64,000 nucleotides of DNA. Origin: Microglena sp. YARC. Taxonomy: Eukaryota; Chlorophyta; Chlorophyceae; Chlamydomonadales; Chlamydomonadaceae. The stretch is taken from contig CM039463.1 of assembly GCA_022414725.1 (NCBI GenBank), positions 71,874,724 through 71,938,723 on the forward strand, read 5' to 3'. Shown piece after piece: positions 62,148 through 64,000 of this stretch. The translations under genes were made by a program, and so were the position numbers. Positions within the stretch are counted from its first letter, which is position 1, and each line of letters starts with the position of its first letter. Below the pieces are notes generated by a model. It saw only the letters and a program-made list of their open reading frames with translations, did not search any database and had not been told where the DNA came from.

Positions 62148-62700
62148 TGAGCGGCTTGAGAGCTTCAAGACGAGCACAAGAACACTGTAACGTATTGAGG
62201 GAAGAGTGAGAAAAAGGCTGTCGAAGTTGAGGTCGGCCAGAGGAGTGAAAAGTCGTCTAGGTGCATGCCGCACGCCCCGCAACGAATTGATGGTGGTTGT
62301 GAAGCTCAAGAAGCTGCGCGAAAGATGCGGCAGCTGAAAAAGATCGGAGTTGAGAAAGTTGGAGGTGCTGAAAGGTGCTGAAAGATGGCCAGAGGCTAAC
62401 AAGCTGAGGGAAAGGTGTTGACCTGGCGTTTTCGTAAAAAACGAGCCTCGATCAAAAGAAAAGGTATAGGCAGATGCGTCTCCTTGAGAGCTTCAAGACG
62501 AGCACAAGAACACAGAAACGTATAGAGGGAAGAGGAAGAGAAAGGCTGTCGAAGTTGAGATTGGCCAGAGGAGTGAAAAGTCGCCCAAGTGCATGCCGCA
62601 CGCCCCGCAACGAATTGAAGGTGGTTGCGAAGCTCAAGAAGCTGCGCGAAAGATGCGAAAGCCGAAAAATATCGGAGTTGAGAAAGTTGGAAAAAGTCGG
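62148..62700. repeat. Two direct copies of a ~215-bp sequence
   Basis: AGAGCTTCAAGACGAGCACA at 62,157 and again at 62,487 starts two ~215-base blocks ~90% identical, ending GAGTTGAGAAAGTTGG. In the second, a 76-codon Arg/Lys/Leu-rich frame (62,474-62,704) is open; in the first it is broken. Function unknown. A short TTGAGAATT repeat follows at 62,710-62,785. Confidence 0.65.
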
Positions 62701-62959
62701 CTGATTTTTTTTTTGAGAATTTTTGATATGAATAATTTGTTTATTCTCACATTTGAGAATTTGAGAATTTGAGAATTTGTGAAATGAAGGAGCAGGGATG
62801 AGAGGGAGGAGATGGAGGATTCTGAGAGGCATGAGGAAGTGGGTGGGGCTCGGAAGAATTGTAACAGAACTGCAACCGCCCAAACGCCTTAGTCAAGTCA
62901 ATTCGGAATCTGAATGGCATCATTCTGCTTTCATTCCGATCTCTGTCATCGCCAAAAAA

Positions 62960-63027
62960 AATATAATTATCAGATGTTCCCTTTCCTGGTTCCTCCCCAC
63001 GTAAAAAAAAAAAAAAAAAAAAAAAAA
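62960..63027 (+). mobile_element. Poly(A)-tailed 3' end of a second LINE/SINE subfamily
   Basis: TTATCAGATGTTCCCTTTCC, GGTTCCTCCCCACGT and A(25). The same tail with TCCTCCCTATGT and A(10) occurs at 63,413-63,470. Related to, but distinct from, the main family's TTATCAGTTGCGCCTTTTCC tail. Confidence 0.6.
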
Positions 63028-63412
63028 GTTTGCCTCTGTCCTCCTCTCTACCCCTAGCTCGTGCCCTAGCCTCCTCGTCGCTTTTGCTGTCGCCAGTTCA
63101 CCACTGCTCGCTACAGCAAGCTTATGAAACAAAGTAAGTTTGATGCTTGTGATTAGACCAGTTGATTAGCTAAATTGCTGACTTGCGAGTTGACTCGTTG
63201 AATTGCGAGTTGCTTTTTGATTTGCTATCTGGCTGACTTTGAGTTTCTTACCCAATTTCATTCAACTTTGTGCAGTCGGAGTTGGAGTGTCGACCCTGCT
63301 CTCTGCCCTTAGCTCCTGCCCTCGCCTCCTCGTCGCCACTGCCCCTAGCTCCTGCTCCTCGAGATGTCCGGCATCCATGTCAAGAAGACTAAGCTTGCTA
63401 ATGCATCCATCT
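63028..63412. other. Spacer with no clear gene
   Basis: A short (TTGCGAGTTGACT)-like repeat occurs near 63,170-63,215. No recognisable gene. Confidence 0.4.
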
Positions 63413-63470
63413 AGGGCTAGGTTTTATCAGATGTTCCCTTTCCTCGTTCCTCCCTATGTAAAAAAAAAAA
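63413..63470 (+). mobile_element. Second copy of the variant poly(A) tail
   Basis: GGCTAGGTTTTATCAGATGT through TCCTCCCTATGT to A(10). It is preceded by the CTAGGGCTAGG block of the main LINE family. Confidence 0.55.
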
Positions 63471-63687
63471 TCTGGAGCAGAAGCAAGTTTGACTTCCTCG
63501 TACTCTGCTGAAATTGTCTGACCTGAGCTATCAAGAAAGCGTCCCTCGTTTTCTCTCGATTATCGCAGCAACTCGGTTCTAAAATGAAGGTTACTTCGCT
63601 TTCTCGAGTACAGCCAGAATCACATTACTTTCCCCCTTTCCTCTGCTGACTTCTAATTTCATCCCATATCTGATGGAGTGATGCCCT

Positions 63688-64000
63688 TTTTTTTTTTTTT
63701 TTTTTTTTACAAAGGGGGGAACCAGGAAAAGGCGCAACTGATAAAACCTAGCCCTTAGCGACCAAGGAGAAAAGACCAAAGAAAAAGACAAGAACGGCTA
63801 AGGGACAGCTAAGGGACGGACACCACCTGGGCGACGTAAGGGACAAAGGACTTCCGAGCCCCACCTGCGCGACGTAAGGGACAAAGCACTTCCGAGCCCC
63901 ACCTGGGCGACGTAAGGGACAAAGCACTTCCGAGCCCCCCTTGAGCGACGTAAGGGACAAAGCACTTCCGAGCCCCACCCACTTCCTCCTTCCTTTAGAA
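63688..64000 (-). mobile_element. LINE copy 7, running off the window
   Basis: T(21) at 63,688-63,708, ACAAAGGGGGGAACCAGG and the main family's 3' region. From 63,828 a ~36-bp unit (GCGACGTAAGGGACAAAG then SACTTCCGAGCCCCACC) is repeated four times, an expansion not seen in the other copies. Confidence 0.8.

Overview
The window is eukaryotic DNA. About 46 kb on the left derives from a large nucleo-cytoplasmic DNA virus (NCLDV) or a related large dsDNA virus and is riddled with mobile elements. About 15.7 kb on the right is a LINE-rich repeat block. A run of exactly 1,000 N (47,321-48,320) separates the two. The viral call rests on a D5-type primase-helicase (AEP primase plus SF3 helicase), a eukaryote/NCLDV-type DNA topoisomerase II, an aquaporin, and several proteins with one N-terminal membrane anchor followed by low-complexity tails, one of which resembles a virion fibre. 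The eukaryotic nuclear setting rests on a Ty1/copia element inside the viral DNA and on non-LTR retrotransposons with poly(A) tails. I cannot name the host. I see no tRNA, rRNA, capsid, packaging ATPase or DNA polymerase gene.

Layout. Unit A runs from about 727 to 20,332. In order it holds an unknown ~620-residue gene, a small repeat protein, a membrane-anchored SAP-like protein, a membrane-anchored Asn/Ala-repeat protein, the D5 primase-helicase (minus strand), a Cys-rich protein, a small ORF, the aquaporin, the fibre-like protein, topoisomerase II (all minus strand), then two small overlapping minus-strand genes. A second copy of the same ~19.6-kb unit starts at about 20,333 as a direct tandem duplication. 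It is broken by a Tc1/IS630-type transposon (30.07-31.45 kb) and by a copia retrotransposon (31.75-38.64 kb), and ends near 45,690. I call 20.33-31.75 kb copy B and 38.64-45.69 kb copy C. The two units complement each other: D5 is intact only in A, the SAP-like and Asn/Ala-repeat proteins only in B, and the aquaporin in both. Unit A also carries a 3.87-kb insertion absent from C. It holds a PD-(D/E)XK-nuclease-like gene and an IS607-type element with a serine recombinase and a TnpB/Fanzor-type RNA-guided nuclease.

The most interesting content is mobile. There are six copies of a ~168-bp palindromic MITE. A DD29E Tc1/IS630-like transposase gene is fused to what looks like the C-terminal RuvC-III end of a Fanzor, and its MITE derivatives keep a stem-conserved hairpin next to that Fanzor end. 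Another Fanzor-like C-terminus lies in the right flank (45.8-46.1 kb). So three separate TnpB/Fanzor traces sit in or beside one viral repeat.

Right block (48.3-64 kb). At least six 5'-truncated or internally deleted copies of one LINE family are present in both orientations. One copy is nested inside the reverse-transcriptase domain of another, with a 4-bp target duplication. Purine/pyrimidine-biased DNA and degenerate minisatellites fill the rest.

Quality warning. From about 41,150 to 45,690, and in much of the LINE block, single-base indels are very frequent compared with the sister copies. The copia element has near-identical LTRs yet many frameshifts. Many 'pseudogene' calls here may therefore be consensus errors of low-accuracy reads rather than biology.
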